This document shows, piece by piece, positions 9,215 to 24,200 of a DNA stretch of 64,000 nucleotides. The DNA lies in NCBI GenBank assembly GCA_033964015.1, contig CM066915.1, forward strand, positions 9,287,575-9,351,574. Reading direction: 5' to 3'. The stretch is from Scolanthus callimorphus. Taxonomy: Eukaryota; Cnidaria; Anthozoa; Actiniaria; Edwardsiidae. The translations under genes were made by a program, and so were the position numbers. The notes below the pieces were generated by a model, which worked only from the letters and a program-made list of their open reading frames with translations, was not told the DNA's origin and searched no databases. The first letter of the stretch is position 1, and every line of letters begins with the position of its first letter.

Positions 9215-12200
9215 GTGAGAAGTCCCCATCTCTGCTTAAGGTTACGGACACCTCGTGGTATTTTTCGTTCAAATGGCATAATGTTCGCGAATTAAAAGTC
9301 ATATCATGGCAAGTGATAACACCTCAACTATGGGAACTTTATTTTTTAGTGAGTTGTCTTTCCGACACAGTATAAGTTTCGCGAGTTCCACGCACGCGAA
9401 TATAGTTACACTGCTATCGTTCTTCAACAATATTTTACCATGGGCTTAGCGTTGGCTAAGGTGGGTTCTAAAAAACTGTGTCGAGGATTTCTGAAATTTT
9501 AAAGAGCCGATTTTAGTGCCAATTCTGTGTCCGCTAGGATTTTTAAAAAAATGTACAAAAATCATAACTTGAAAAGAAAATCAAATTTCCAAAATCCCCG
9601 ACACGGTTTCTAGAACACATCTTACAGCTGTTTCAGGTAACACGCGATCCAGCGCGTTCAAAACATCGACAGCTTTCAGGGCCGCTTTGCCCTGAAGCTG
9701 TGTCGCCAAACGAAGTTCACAAACCTGAAGAGAAAGTGGATATCTCCACAGTGGGCGTGTTTTGGTTGGAAAAGATTCACCCTGGGCTAAGTTCTAATTG
9801 AAGCGATTTTTTAAGCGAGGGACAAAGCTGCCATCGCCGCCATTTTGAAATCTCCCACAGAAACTAAAAAAGAACTCAGTTCGCACAGCCGAAATCACCG
9901 TAGTCATCTAAACCTAAATGGTTCTGTCACAGATTACTTGCAGGAATGTGCAGGGATAATTATTATTCGAAAGCTTTAAGCTGAGAAAAATTTTCATTCA
10001 AGTTTGGACAAACGTACACCGCCGTACACCGCCTTGCTTTCTGAAGCACTCTAAGGCGAAATGCCACAAAGCCATGAATAATATTTTTTCTAAGTGTAAA
10101 TCCTGACGCTGTATCGCAAAACGAAGGACACAAACCAGAAGAGGAGGAAATCTCTCCAGTGGGCGTGTTTTTGTTGGAAAAGATTCACCTTTGGCTAAGT
10201 TCTAATTCAGGCGATTTTTTCAGCGAGGGGCAAAGCCGCCATCGCGGCCATGTTGAAATCTCCCACATAAACTAAAAAAGAACCAGTTCCCTTAGCCGAT
10301 AGCACCATAGACATTCAAACCTTAATGGTTCTATTACAGATTACTTACATTTGTGTGTAGGGATTATTCTAATTCGAGAAAGATTTGAGCTGAGAAAAAT
10401 TTCATTCAAGTTTGAACACACTTACACCTGGCACTGCCTACAGAGCGCGCGCTAATGATATTCTCTAAATATTTCTATGATAAACTAAGAAATTTCTTAG
10501 AACAGATTAACTTTACCTGTTTCTTCTCTCGTGCCTTACTGATAAGCATTATACAAACAATTCCGAAGTCAAATGTTTTTTTTGTAATAGGCTGCGTTTT
10601 CAATTTTAGCGGGTTCTTAGGCTGCGTACACACTTGGTGCCCGGGCACAGTGCCCGAGCACGGGCACTAATGTGAACAGTCCAGTTTTTCGAGTGCCCAA
10701 ACCAATTCGGGCATAGCACTGGTGCCCGAGTACAAGGTCCAGACCTTGTACTCGGGCACTGCTAGTGCCCGGGCACTAAGTGTGTACGCAGCCTTAGACA
10801 GATTTGAGAACCGGACTGAACTCACCAAGACACACACACGTGCGTCATTTTCTCACCAAATTCAGGGAGACCAGTGCAAAACAAACACACAAAAGGGAGG
10901 TCATTAGTAATGTAAATCAGCAGTTTATGGAAGGGGGAACTTAGGTTGGGTCTTCTAGCGTCACGAAGTGACGGGCTGTTTTTCCTGTATGCTTTAAAAT
11001 CGAAAATGAAGTATCACTTGTCAAGATAGGACTATTTTTCGTCAAATTATGCCATTTTAAGACAAAAGTACCCCGAAGGTGCCCGTAACCTCAATTCGCT
11101 AGCTGTGCTATATAACATCTTATAGATTATATCATGGGTACTCAGGACAAATGGTGGAATTAATACAGATTTTAAGGTGACAGACAAGCGTCCCAAATCT
11201 TTTCTCTTCCAAACATCATATGAGTGTAAAGAAGTGCAGCTATCAGTCTCAAGCCCGAATTTTTCAAAAATCTTTTTTTTTCATACAACTCAGGACTAAT
11301 GTATGAAACATATGTTTGTAGAAATCAAACTCCCAGGAACAAGTATTAAAACCGTTTTGGAATGTTTCCTAGCACTTGTAAGACATGTTCAGATTGGGGA
11401 AAATCCATTTTAAATTGTTTTCTTTCCAAACATTGTAATTTTTATGTACTTTTGTTTCAAATTTGTAAGAATACCGAGACTTTGTTGAGTGCTCCCAAAA
11501 CATTATTATTGCTATTATTATATTTCTTCGAACTCTGCGCCGACTAATTAATTATTTTTTCAAAGCGTTCCCTGATTCAAACAAGTATGCAACCTGTTAG
11601 CTTTTGCAAAACCTCTAAGCTGCTAAAACACGGTTTGACTGTGCAGTATGAAAACCACATTAATGAGTTTGAGAATTCATTTTTAATTCAATCGTAAGAC
11701 TGTCAGAATGATATAAAGAGTGAGTTAACTAGACTGGCCCGCACCATTACAAACTGTAAAAACCTGATTGTTTTTTGCAGCTCTAGTTGGATCTTTGACA
11801 TTTGGTGTAGCACTTTTTACATGTGTCATCAGCAGACGAGTTATTGACTGGATGGGCTTCAAGTGTGCGCATGCGCTTGGCACACTGACGTGCGCAGTGT
11901 CAATGGTTGTGTCGTCATGGGCAACCAGTACCATGTACCTGTACCTGTCCTACGGAATCATGTACGGATTAGGCATGAGTGTGGTGCTCACCTCCTGTTT
12001 TCTTGTTGTGGCCAAGTATTTCAAACGTCACCGATGTTTTGCAGTTGGTTTTGTCTCCACCGGTTCGGGTGCTGCTGTTTTTGCTATGGCGCCATCCCTT
12101 CAAGCTCTGATTGACAGTTGGATGGCGGAATGCCTATAGGGCTCTAAGCACTTTGTTCCTACTAACGTGCTTGTTCTCGATGAGTTTTGATCCAAATGTT

Positions 12201-15200
12201 GAAGATGCAGTTCCGAGTGGCGAGCCGGATAATTCCACGACAGACCGGCCAGTGGGACGAAGGAATTGGATGGACTTGAGTGTGTGCGTTATCCCATCAT
12301 ACATTGCCAGCGTGTGGTCGATGTCACTGATTACGTTCGGCCTTGTCTCTCTTCCCATCCATCTGGTGAGATTTCTTGCCTTCATCATGATCGATGTAGA
12401 TATCGTGTACATGTAAAAACAAACTGACACAACACCTTATCGTACTAGGAAATGATGTTTGCAAGACCTTGAAACTGACACGGTCAATGCACTATCACGG
12501 TCACAGTATAACTGACACGGTAACGGTACTAAGTGAGACTGACACACCGACACCTTTCGGGATTGACACGATCACGTTGACATAACTACGGTACTGGACA
12601 AATCACGATAGTGACACGGTCACAATACTGACATGTGCACGGCCCTGACATGGTTACGGTACTGACACGATCACGGTACTGACATGGTAACGGTACTGAC
12701 ATGATCGTGGTACTGACACGGTCACGGTACTGACATGGTCATGGTACTGACGGTACTGATATGGTCACGGTACTGACATGGTCACGGTACTGACACGATC
12801 ACCGTACTCACACGGTCATGGCACTGACATTGTCATGGTACTGACATGATCACAGTACTGACACGGTCATGATACTGACATGGTCACGGTACTGACATGG
12901 TCATGGTACTCACACAGTCATAGTACTGACATGGTCATGGTACTGACATGATCACGGTACTGACACGGTGATGGTACTGACACCATCACGGTACTGACAT
13001 GGTCATGGCACTGATATGGTCATGGTACTGACACCATCACGGTACTGACACAGTCATGGTACTGACATGCTCATGGAACTGACTTGGTCACGGTAATGAC
13101 ATGATCACAGTACTGACACGGTCATGGTTCTGACATGGTCACAGTACTGACATGATGACGGTACTGGCACGATCACGGTACTGACACAGTCATGGTACTG
13201 ACATGGTCATGGAACTGACTTGGTCACGGTACTGACATGGTCATGGTACTGACATGTTCATGGTACTGACACGGTCACGGTACTGACATGGTCATGGAAC
13301 TGACTTGGTCACGGTACTAACATGACACGGTACTGATATGGTCATGGTACTGACATGGTCATGGTACTGACATGGTCATGGCACCAGGAATGATACAGCT
13401 ACTCGTAACATCTTGTGTGATTGGATAGGCAGAACAAAGCATCCCATTGTTTCCTCGTTCTATTGTATGACCCTCAACCCAATAGCTTAGATCTTACGAG
13501 AGCTGTATCATGACCCCATGGTACTGACACGATCACGGTACTGACACAATCGCAGTACTGACACCATCACGGTACCGACACGATCACAGTACTGACACTG
13601 TCACGGTACTGACACAGTCATGGTACTGACACCGGTCATGGTACTGACATGGTCATGGTACTGACATGGTCACAGTACTGACACGGTCATGGTACTGGCA
13701 TGGTCATGGTGCTGACATGGTCATGGTACTGACATGGTCATGGTACTGACACGGTCACAGTACTGACACGGTCATGGTACTGGCATGGTCATGGTACTGG
13801 CATGGTCATGGTACTGACATGGTCATGGTACTGACACACGGTCACAGTACTGACACGGTCATGGTACTGCATGGTCATGGTACTGGCATGGTCATGGTAC
13901 TGCATGGTCATGGTACTGGCATGGTCATGGTACTGACACGGTCACAGTACTGACACGGTCATGGTATTGGCATGGTCATGGTACTGATATGGGTATTGTA
14001 CTGACCTGGTCATGGTACTGACACAGCGGTACTGAAACGGTCACAGTACTGACACGGTCATGGTACTGGCATGGTCATGGTGCTGACATGGTCATGGTAC
14101 TGGCATGGTCATGTTACTGACATAGTCATGGTACTGACATGATCATGGCACTGACATGGTCACAGTACTTACACGGTCATGGTACTGGCATGGTCATGGT
14201 ACTGGCATGGTCATGGTACTGATATGGGTATTGTACTGACCTGGTCATGGTACTGACACGGCGGTACTGACACGGTCACAGTACTGACACGGTCATGGTA
14301 CTGACACGATCACCATACTGACACAATCACGGTACTGACATGGTCATGGTACTGACACGGTCATGGTACTGACATGGTCACGGTACTGATATGGTCATGG
14401 TACTGACATGGTCACGGTACTGATATGGTCATGGTACTGACACGATCACGGTACTGAGACGATCATGGTACTGACACAGTCACGGTACTGACATGGTCAT
14501 GGTACTGACACGGTCATGGTACTGGCACGGTCATGGTAGTGACATGGTCGATGTAGAGACATGGTCATGGTACTGACATGATGACGTTCTGACACGGTCA
14601 CGGCACTGACATGGTCACGGTAGAGACGAAGTCACGGTACTGACATCGTCACGGTAGAGACACGGTCATGGTACTGACACGATCATTATTGACACGGTTA
14701 GTGTACCCCGTACCCTGTGGCTGTAACACGGTCGCAGCACTGTCTCAGTCGGTACATATCGGTTTTCTAGTTCAAACTTAGGGGCGCACTTTGGAGTGCT
14801 CTACCTTTTCTTAGAAGTGCTCAGAAGTCCTTAGTCCTATCAGTCTTTTTTTTGTTTTGAAACATTTTTATTCAATTTCATATTATATTAACTTACACAC
14901 CTACAAAGAAACGAACAAACAATTAACAAACTATTATATACAAGCGACAAAACAAGACAGAGGAGAAGCATCACTTCCCTCCATTAAAGCATGCAAAAAG
15001 AAAAATAGGCGGGTACCCTTTATGTTAACAATCAAAACAAATGAGATATTGGTTTCCATTTGCTTTCATGAAATGCAAGATTGTTATTTTCTCTCGCAAT
15101 ATGTTCTTCAGCTTCAAACGTTTTCTTCATTCTACTCATTAACAGTTTAATGGACAGGACAGAATTGTTGCGTTTTAACAGAAAATGAGATACTTACGTT

Positions 15201-18200
15201 CTAGGATTATATAGTTAAGCAGTGTGAGATCAATGGGATTTGGTCCAGAAGTACCGAAAAGGACAGATTTGAGATCAGGATTCCAACTGAAAGCACAATT
15301 ATCTGAAAGAAAAATGGATACCTGACCCCAAAATCTAAAGGTGATTGGGCAAAGATAAAAGAAGTGCTCAATAGTCTCAATTTCTGAGTTGCACCAGTTT
15401 GCACCAGTGGCAAAGTGGCGTGTCAGATATTTTAAACTTGAATAGCTTGTCATTTGTATATAAAATCCTATTAAGGATTTTGTATTGGAATTCCCTTAGT
15501 TTGGAATTGAGAGTTGATTTAAAGGATAGAGAGTAGATATATTTCCAGTCTAAACGAGAATTACTAGAATTAAACATTAGGTCGTATTTTAAAGATGCCG
15601 AAGGCGGACGTGCAATTTTTAAGACGAGAAGTTCATATAATTTTCTTGACCTGACTAGAAGTATGTCAAAGGAAGAGCCGTCTATACAAAGGGTGTACTT
15701 ATTAAAAATAAATGGGAAGGTAGATTTGTAGATAAAGGTCTTATTAAGTTTGAGGTGACTGCGCCAAAGTTGGGGAAGAGCATTAAATATACTAAAAAGA
15801 AAAAAGACCTCAACAGGGGATAGACTGACTAGTCTAGGGAATTTATTAAATAAAAGCTCGCCAGATTCGTCAAAAAGATCGCCTATCTTTATAAAACCTT
15901 TCTCAATAAGCTTTTCATCGTATACTGATTTACCACTTATGCAAATGTATTGATTATTCCAAATAATTTGATTGCAAACTTCAGTGAAACCTAAATCAAC
16001 ATCCGAACAGTTCAAAAGAGACCATTGGTGTACACATTCACTATAAAACAAAGGAAGAGTATGTACTAATACAAGCTTAGAAATTTTAAAATTGCAATGA
16101 AAAATTAATTTGCCACCAACACCAAGCAAGTAATAATCCAGAAAAATCTTCCAGCCTGCAGGGTTTACATTGAGATATTTCTTAATGCACATTAAACGCT
16201 GCACCCGCAGCATCGTTTCTATATCGGGCATTCTTAATCCACCTTTATCTATCGAATTATTTAGTGTTACTCGTTTGATTTTGTCCCGACGCCCTTTCCA
16301 AACAAAAGAATACAGTAAAGAGTTAATATTTTTAAGAAAATCTTTGTGATACGAAACCATGGACATTCTATAAAGAAGTTTAGGGATTGCAATAGATTTA
16401 ACGATTTGAATTGTACCAATTAAAGTTAAAGATCGCCAACCCCAAGCTCTTAATTGTTCTTTAAGGTCTTTAGCTATCGAATCGAAATTCAGTTTATAGA
16501 AAGATGAACGATTATGACAAAATAAAGTCCAAGAATTTTGATTGAAGAGCTTATTTCTTTTAACTGGAGCTCTTCAGGAGTGATTTTCATCGCACCAAGA
16601 GTTAAAACCTCTGTTTTTTCTTGGTTTACACGCATACCAGAATAAAGACCAAAACGTTTAATGACTTCTAACATGTGCAGATAAGACCTCTTATTTCTAA
16701 CAAAGACCGTCATGTCGTCAGCAAATATGACTAGTTTTACCTCTGAACTTCCTATTTTGATCCCTTCAATAAGAGGATCATTCCGAATATGTATAGCCAA
16801 GATTTCAATAACCATAATAAAAAGAAGAGAGGAGATTGGGTCGCCTTGGCGGACGCCTAATTTCAAGGGAAAAATACGGAGTGGCAAAGCCGTTATTCAT
16901 TACACAACTGCTAATATTATTACTGAAAGTTTTAACCCAACCAATCAACGATTCGCCAAAGCCGAACGCTTGAAGTGCGCTAAATAAGAAACTTCTATTT
17001 ACCGAATCAAAGGCCTTTCAAAGTCGACTGCTGTCAGGATACCTGTTACATTTTGTGTTTTAGTGTAATCCATAATATCGTCTATTGTTCGCACAGCATC
17101 AAATATGGTGCGGCCTTTTACAAAGGCGTTTTTGATCATGATGAATAATAGTTGGAAGCACCTTTTCTAAACGTTTTGCAATAATTTTTGAAGCAATTTT
17201 TAAATCAACGTTTAAAAGAGAAATAGGTCGCCAATTCTTTAGCCATCTTCGGTCTTTGTCCTTTTTTCAATGAGGGTAATTATTGCCTGTTTCTGTGACG
17301 TAGACAATTCTCCGTGCTTGTACGAAAAATTAATAGATTCAACGAAAAGATCGCCCAGTTCGGACCAAAAGGTTCTATAAAATTCAATAGGCAGACCATC
17401 GTTACCTGGAGTTTTATTTTTTTTAAAGGTGGTTAAAACTTCCGTACACTCGTGAACCTTTATTTCACCTTCACAGGAATCTCGCATCACACTAGTGAGT
17501 TTTGGAATTTTATTGGAATCTAAAAAGGAACACGACTGCCTCTCCAAAACGGGAAACGAACTATCGTCATATAAATCCGAATAAAAAGTATATAATTCGT
17601 CCATTATAACTTTGGGACACACACATTCCTTTCCACATTTCAAAAACATTTTTCTATCACATGATTTGTTTTCTTGACTTTTCAAGATTGAGGAAATATC
17701 TCGAATTTTTTTCACCGTGTTCTAACCATTTTGCACGAGAGCGAATAATTGAGCCTCTCGTTAAATATTCGTATTCCTTTTCGTATTCGGACTTTAAAAA
17801 TGTAATTCTTCCTGGAGTGCTCCAGACGGTGACTCAGACAAGTTTTCCTCGATTCTTTTTAAATCTGATTCAAGTTTCCCGATTTTATTCCTACGATCGC
17901 GCGCCTTATGTTTGCTGTATTGAATGCTATGTTGACGAACTTTATACTTCATGTAGTCCCAAGTTATTCGGGGATCATGGAAAAGGATAGCTCACATTCA
18001 GCTCGCCAACCAGTCAATCCATTTTTTATCATGGTGACGTATTCTTTGTCCTCTAAAAGACTAGTATTTAATTTCCAAAAATTACGGCCCCGAGGCTGGT
18101 CACTTAAACTATTAATTTCAAGTGTGACTGCACTATGATCAGTTCTTATTGCGGTTAAAATGTCTGCGCTGACAATGTCATCCTGCAGAGAATCATTCAT

Positions 18201-21200
18201 AAAAATATAATCCAATCTACGTTGGACGAGAGGTTTCTTTTGTCTCCAGGTATAGCGCCGTAAATCAGGATTTCTTACCCTCCATATATCAATGAGATCA
18301 CTGTCTGCAAGTAAATCATTCAAAACTTCCACAGAGTCCTTAAAAACAGGATGTGGATCACAATCTAACGAGGGCTGTAGGCAAATGTTAAAATCTCCAG
18401 CCATTAACACTTTGAGTTCTAAGTCAGATTCATTCGACTTTGATTCAATTAATTTTTACAAACGACTGAAAAAGGGGCGTTGCTTAGTGTTCTTATACGG
18501 AGCATAAACATTAACCAAAAGAAAATTTTCACCCTGAATAAAAGCTTCTACAAGTAAAATCCTACCTTCATCATCAGCTTGAACGCCTCTCAATTGAAAA
18601 TCTAAAGAATCCTTGATGAGAACAGCTACTCCCTTATTTTTAGACGAGCCATGTGCAAAAAATATCTGCCCACGCCACTCTGACCGCCATCTTTGCTCAA
18701 TCTCCTTGCTACTATTCGTCTCTTGTAAGAAACAAATATCTGCGTTCTGATTACTTAGCCAATTGAGAATAGATGCTCTTTTTTCGAAAGTGCGAATGCC
18801 TCGAACATTAAGCGAGAGAATTTTAAAATTAAGGTTAACCGCCATCTAAAATAGTGCTTGGAATGTTGTCAGTGAAAGGGTACCGCCTCCTAGTAACACA
18901 AAAATAGAAAAACAAAAGAAAATGATTCATTATACATACAAATACAAACGTAGCAGGCGTGAAATGGCCATTATCGCTACGCATGACGGGAGTCTCGCCC
19001 ATAAAGTTCATTAAAATTATTAAACAACTGAGCTCTCAAAAACAAAATTACATATCGCCTATCAGTCTTGCTCATGTAAAACCATGTCGTCATGTTTCCA
19101 TAAGGTTCGTCACTGCGAAGAGTTGGGTTTCAGTGCACAGCAAGCCTCGTACCTGTTCTTGGGTGTTGGTCTCTCCTCCACTGTGTCACGACTAGTTACC
19201 GGCAAGATTTGCGACTCATCATGGGCCAACCCACGATACATTAACCAGCTCTCAGGATTGTGTGGAGGAACTATAACACTATTAATGAGTATTGGACATA
19301 GCTACATAGTACTCGTAGTTCTCACCTTGATTTATGGTATTGCGGATGGCACTTACAACACCAGCTACAACGCTGCTATGTTATACAGTGTCAGGCCCGA
19401 GCAGAGATCTTATGCATTCGCCTACGCGAACGTCGCCATATCGCTATTTTTGACAGCTGGGCCTGCACTTACTGGTAAGTATCGCCTGATGACCTCATAC
19501 AAGGACACGCGTGTTTCCTCTGTTACTGTGTGGGTCTTGGAGTTACGTGGAAGGCCGAGAAATGCGCGTTGGATTCTCGTGTATGATCTAAACAAAAGAC
19601 CATTAACTTCACAATATTTTAATAGAACAACACGTGGGTGCGGAATTTATCTTCGAGTGTTCACATTTTAATATCTGATGTCTGTCTTGTGGCAGACAAG
19701 CTGTCATACCCGCATAGTGATTGTTTTGTCCGTGTATAGTAACGTCTGTCCGTTTGTCTTGTGGGTCTTGTGGTAGACAAGCTGTCATACCCGCATAGTG
19801 ATTGTTTTGTCCGTGTATAGTAACGTCGGTCCGTATGTCTTGTAGGTCTTGTGGTAGACAAGCTGTCATACCCGCATAGTGATTGTTTTGTCCGTGTATA
19901 GTAACGTCTGTCCGTTTGTCTTGTGGGTCTTGTGGTAGACAAGCTGTCATACCCGCATAGTGATTGTTTTGTCCGTGTATAGTAAAGTCTGTCCGTTTGT
20001 CTTGTGGTAGACAAGCTGTCATACCAGCATAGTGATTGTTTTGTCCGTGTATAGTAACGTCTGTCCGTTTGTCTTGTGGGTCTTGTGGTAGACAAGCTGT
20101 CATACCCGCATAGTGATTGTTTTGTCCGTGTAAAGTAACGTCTGTCCGTTTGTCTTGTGGGTCTTGTGGTAGACAAGCTGTCATACCCACATAGTGATTG
20201 TTTTGTCCGTGTATAGTAACGTCTGTCCGTATGTCTTGTGGGTCTTGTGGTAGACAAGCTGTCATACCCGCATAGTGATTGTTTTGTCCGTGTATAGTAA
20301 CGTCTATCCGTATGTCTTGTGGTAGACAAGCTGTCATACCCGCATAGTGATTGTTTTGTCCGTGTAAAGTAACGTCTGTCCGTATGTCTTGTAGGTCTTG
20401 TGGTAGACAAGCTGTCGTACCCGCATAGTGATTGTTTTGTCCGTGTATAGTAACGTCTGTCCGTTTGTCTTGTGGGTCTTGTGGTAGACAAGCTGTCGTA
20501 CCCGCATAGTGATTGTTTTGTCCGTGTATAGTAACGTCTGTCCGTATGTCTTGTAGGTCTTGTGGTAGACAAGCTGTCGTACCCGCATAGTGATTGTTTT
20601 GTCCGTGTATAGTAACGTCTGTCCGTTGTCTTGTGGTAGACAAGCTGTCGTACCCGCATAGTGATTGTTTTGTCCGTGTATAGTAACGTCTGTCCGTTTG
20701 TCTTGTGGTAGACAAGCTGTCATACCCGCATAGTGATTGTTTTGTCCGTGTATAGTAACGTCTGTCCGTATGTCTTGTAGGTCTTGTGGTAGACAAGCTG
20801 TCATACCCGCATAGTGATTGTTTTGTCCGTGTATAGTAACGTCTGTCCGTATGTCTTGTGGTCTTGTGGTAGACAAGCTGTCATACCCACATAGTGATTG
20901 TTTTGTCCGTGTATAGTAACGTCTGTCCGTATGTCTTGTGGGTCTTGTGGTAGACAAGCTGTCATACCCGCATAGTGATTGTTTTGTCCGTGTATAGTAA
21001 CGTCTATCCGTATGTCTTGTGGTAGACAAGCTGTCATACCCGCATAGTGATTGTTTTGTCCGTGTAAAGTAACGTCTGTCCGTATGTCTTGTAGGTCTTG
21101 TGGTAGACAAGCTGTCGTACCCGCATAGTGATTGTTTTGTCCGTGTATAGTAACGTCTGTCCGTTTGTCTTGTGGGTCTTGTGGTAGACAAGCTGTCGTA

Positions 21201-24200
21201 CCCGCATAGTGATTGTTTTGTCCGTGTATAGTAACGTCTGTCCGTATGTCTTGTAGGTCTTGTGGTAGACAAGCTGTCGTACCCGCATAGTGATTGTTTT
21301 GTCCGTGTATAGTAACGTCTGTCCGTATGTCTTGTGGTAGACAAGCTGTCATACCCGCATAGTGATTGTTTTGTCCGTGTATAGTAACGTCTGTCCGTAT
21401 GTCTTGTAGTTCTTGTGGTAGACAAGCTGTCGTACCCGCATAGTGATTGTTTTGTCCGTGTATAGTAACGTCTGTCCGTTTGTCTTGTGGGTCTTGTGGT
21501 AGACAAGCTGTCGTACCCGCATAGTGATTGTTTTGTCCGTGTAAAGTAACGTCTGTCCGTATGTCTTGTAGGTCTTGTGGTAGACAAGCTGTCATACCCG
21601 CATAGTGATTGTTTTGTCCGTGTATAGTAACGTCTGTCCGTATGTCTTGTGGTAGACAAGCTGTCATACCAGCATAGTGATTGTTTTGTCCGTTTAAAGT
21701 AACGTCTGTCCGTATGTCTTGTGGGTCTTGTGGTAGACAAGCTGTCATACCCGCATAGTGATTGTTTTGTCCGTGTATAGTAACGTCTGTCCGTTTGTCT
21801 TGTAGGTCTTGTGGTAGACAAGCTGTCGTACCCGCATAGTGATTGTTTTGTCCGTGTATAGTAACGTCTGTCCGTATGTCTTGTGGTAGACAAGCTGTCA
21901 TACCCACATAGTGATTGTTTTGTCCGTGTATAGTAACGTCTGTCCGTATGTCTTGTAGGTCTTGTGGTAGACAAGCTGTCATACCCGCATAGTGATTGTT
22001 TTGTCCGTGTATAGTAACGTCTGTCCGTTTGTCTTGTTGGTCTTGTGGTAGACAAGCTGTCATACCAGCATAGTGATTGTTTTGTCCGTGTATAGTAACG
22101 TCTGTCCGTATGTCTTGTGGGTCTTGTGGTAGACAAGCTGTCATACCAGCATAGTGATTGTTTTGTCCGTGTATAGTAACGTCTGTCCGTTTGTCTTGTG
22201 GTAGACAAGCTGTCATACCCACATAGTGATTGTTTTGTCCGTGTATAGTAACGTCTGTCCGTATGTCTTGTAGGTCTTGTGGTAGACAAGCTGTCATACC
22301 CGCATAGTGATTGTTTTGTCCGTGTATAGTAACGTCTGTCCGTTTGTCTTGTGGGTCTTGTGGTAGACAAGCTGTCATACCCACATAGTGATTGTTTTGT
22401 CCGTGTATAGTAACTTCTGTCCGTTGTCTTGTGGGTCTTGTGGTAGACAAGCTGTCATACCAGCATAGTGATTGTTTTGTCCGTGTGTAGTAACGTCTGT
22501 CCGTATGTCTTGTGGGTCTTGTGGTAGACAAGCTGTCGTACCCGCATAGTGATTGTTTTGTCCGTGTATAGTAACGTCTGTCCGTATGTCTTGTGGGTCT
22601 TGTGGTAGACAAGCTGTCATACCCGCGTAGTGATTGTTTTGTCCGTGTATAGTAACGTCTGTCCGTATGTCTTGTGGGTCTTGTGGTAGACAAGCTGTCA
22701 TACCCGCATTGTGATTGTTTTGTCCGTGTATAGTAACGTCTGTCCGTATGTCTTGTGGGTCTTGTGGTAGACAAGCTGTCATACCCGCATAGTGATTGTT
22801 TTGTCCGTGTAAAGTAACGTCTGTCCGTTTGTCTTGTAGGTCTTGTGGTAGACAAGCTGTCGTACCCGCATAGTGATTGTTTTGTCCGTGTATAGTAACG
22901 TCTGTCAGTTTGTCTTGTGGGTCTTGTGGTAGACAAGCTGTCATACCCACATAGTGATTGTTTTGTCCGTGTATAGTAACGTCTGTCCGTTTGTCTTGTG
23001 GGTCTTGTGGTAGACAAGCTGTCATACCAGCATAGTGATTGTTTTGTCCGTGTATAGTAACGTCTGTCCGTATGTCTTGTGGGTCTTGTGGTAGACAAGC
23101 TGTCATACCAGCATAGTGATTGTTTTGTCCGTGTATAGTAACGTCTGTCCGTTTGTCTTGTGGTAGACAAGCTGTCATACCCGCATAGTGATTGTTTTGT
23201 CCGTGTATAGTAACGTCTGTCCGTTTGTCTTGTGGGTCTTGTGGTAGACAAGCTGTCATACCCACATAGTGATTGTTTTGTCCGTGTATAGTAACTTCTG
23301 TCCGTTGTCTTGTGGGTCTTGTGGTAGACAAGCTGTCATACCAGCATAGTGATTGTTTTGTCCGTGTGTAGTAACGTCTGTCCGTATGTCTTGTGGGTCT
23401 TGTGGTAGACAAGCTGTCGTACCCGCATAGTGATTGTTTTGTCCGTGTATAGTAACGTCTGTCCGTATGTCTTGTGGGTCTTGTGGTAGACAAGCTGTCA
23501 TACCCGCGTAGTGATTGTTTTGTCCGTGTATAGTAACGTCTGTCCGTATGTCTTGTGGGTCTTGTGGTAGACAAGCTGTCATACCCGCATTGTGATTGTT
23601 TTGTCCGTGTATAGTAACGTCTGTCCGTATGTCTTGTGGGTCTTGTGGTAGACAAGCTGTCATACCCGCATAGTGATTGTTTTGTCCGTGTAAAGTAACG
23701 TCTGTCCGTTTGTCTTGTAGGTCTTGTGGTAGACAAGCTGTCGTACCCGCATAGTGATTGTTTTGTCCGTGTATAGTAACGTCTGTCAGTTTGTCTTGTG
23801 GGTCTTGTGGTAGACAAGCTGTCATACCCACATAGTGATTGTTTTGTCCGTGTATAGTAACGTCTGTCCCTATGTCTTGTAGGTCTTGTGGTAGACAAGC
23901 TGTCGTACCCGCATAGTGATTGTTTTGTCCGTGTATAGTAACGTCTGTCCGTATGTCTTGTGGTAGACAAGCTGTCATACCCGCATAGTTATTGATTTGT
24001 CCGTGTATAGTAACGTCTGTCCGTATGTCTTGTAGGTCTTGTGGTAGACAAGCTGTCGTACCCGCATAGTGATTGTTTTGTCCGTGTATAGTAACGTCTG
24101 TCAGTTTGTCTTGTGGTAGACAAGCTGTCATACCCGCATAGTGATTGTTTTGTCCGTGTATAGTAACGTCTGTCCCTATGTCTTGTAGGTCTTGTGGTAG

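Larger units (their letters stand above)
9215..11780 (+). other. Intron 1 of the MCT-like gene
   Basis: The intron runs from GTGAGA at 9215 to TTTTTTGCAG at 11780. It contains a diverged tandem duplication at 9690-10430 and a 174-bp MITE at 10620-10793. The remaining 10800-11760 is AT-rich and shows nothing recognisable. Confidence 0.7.
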
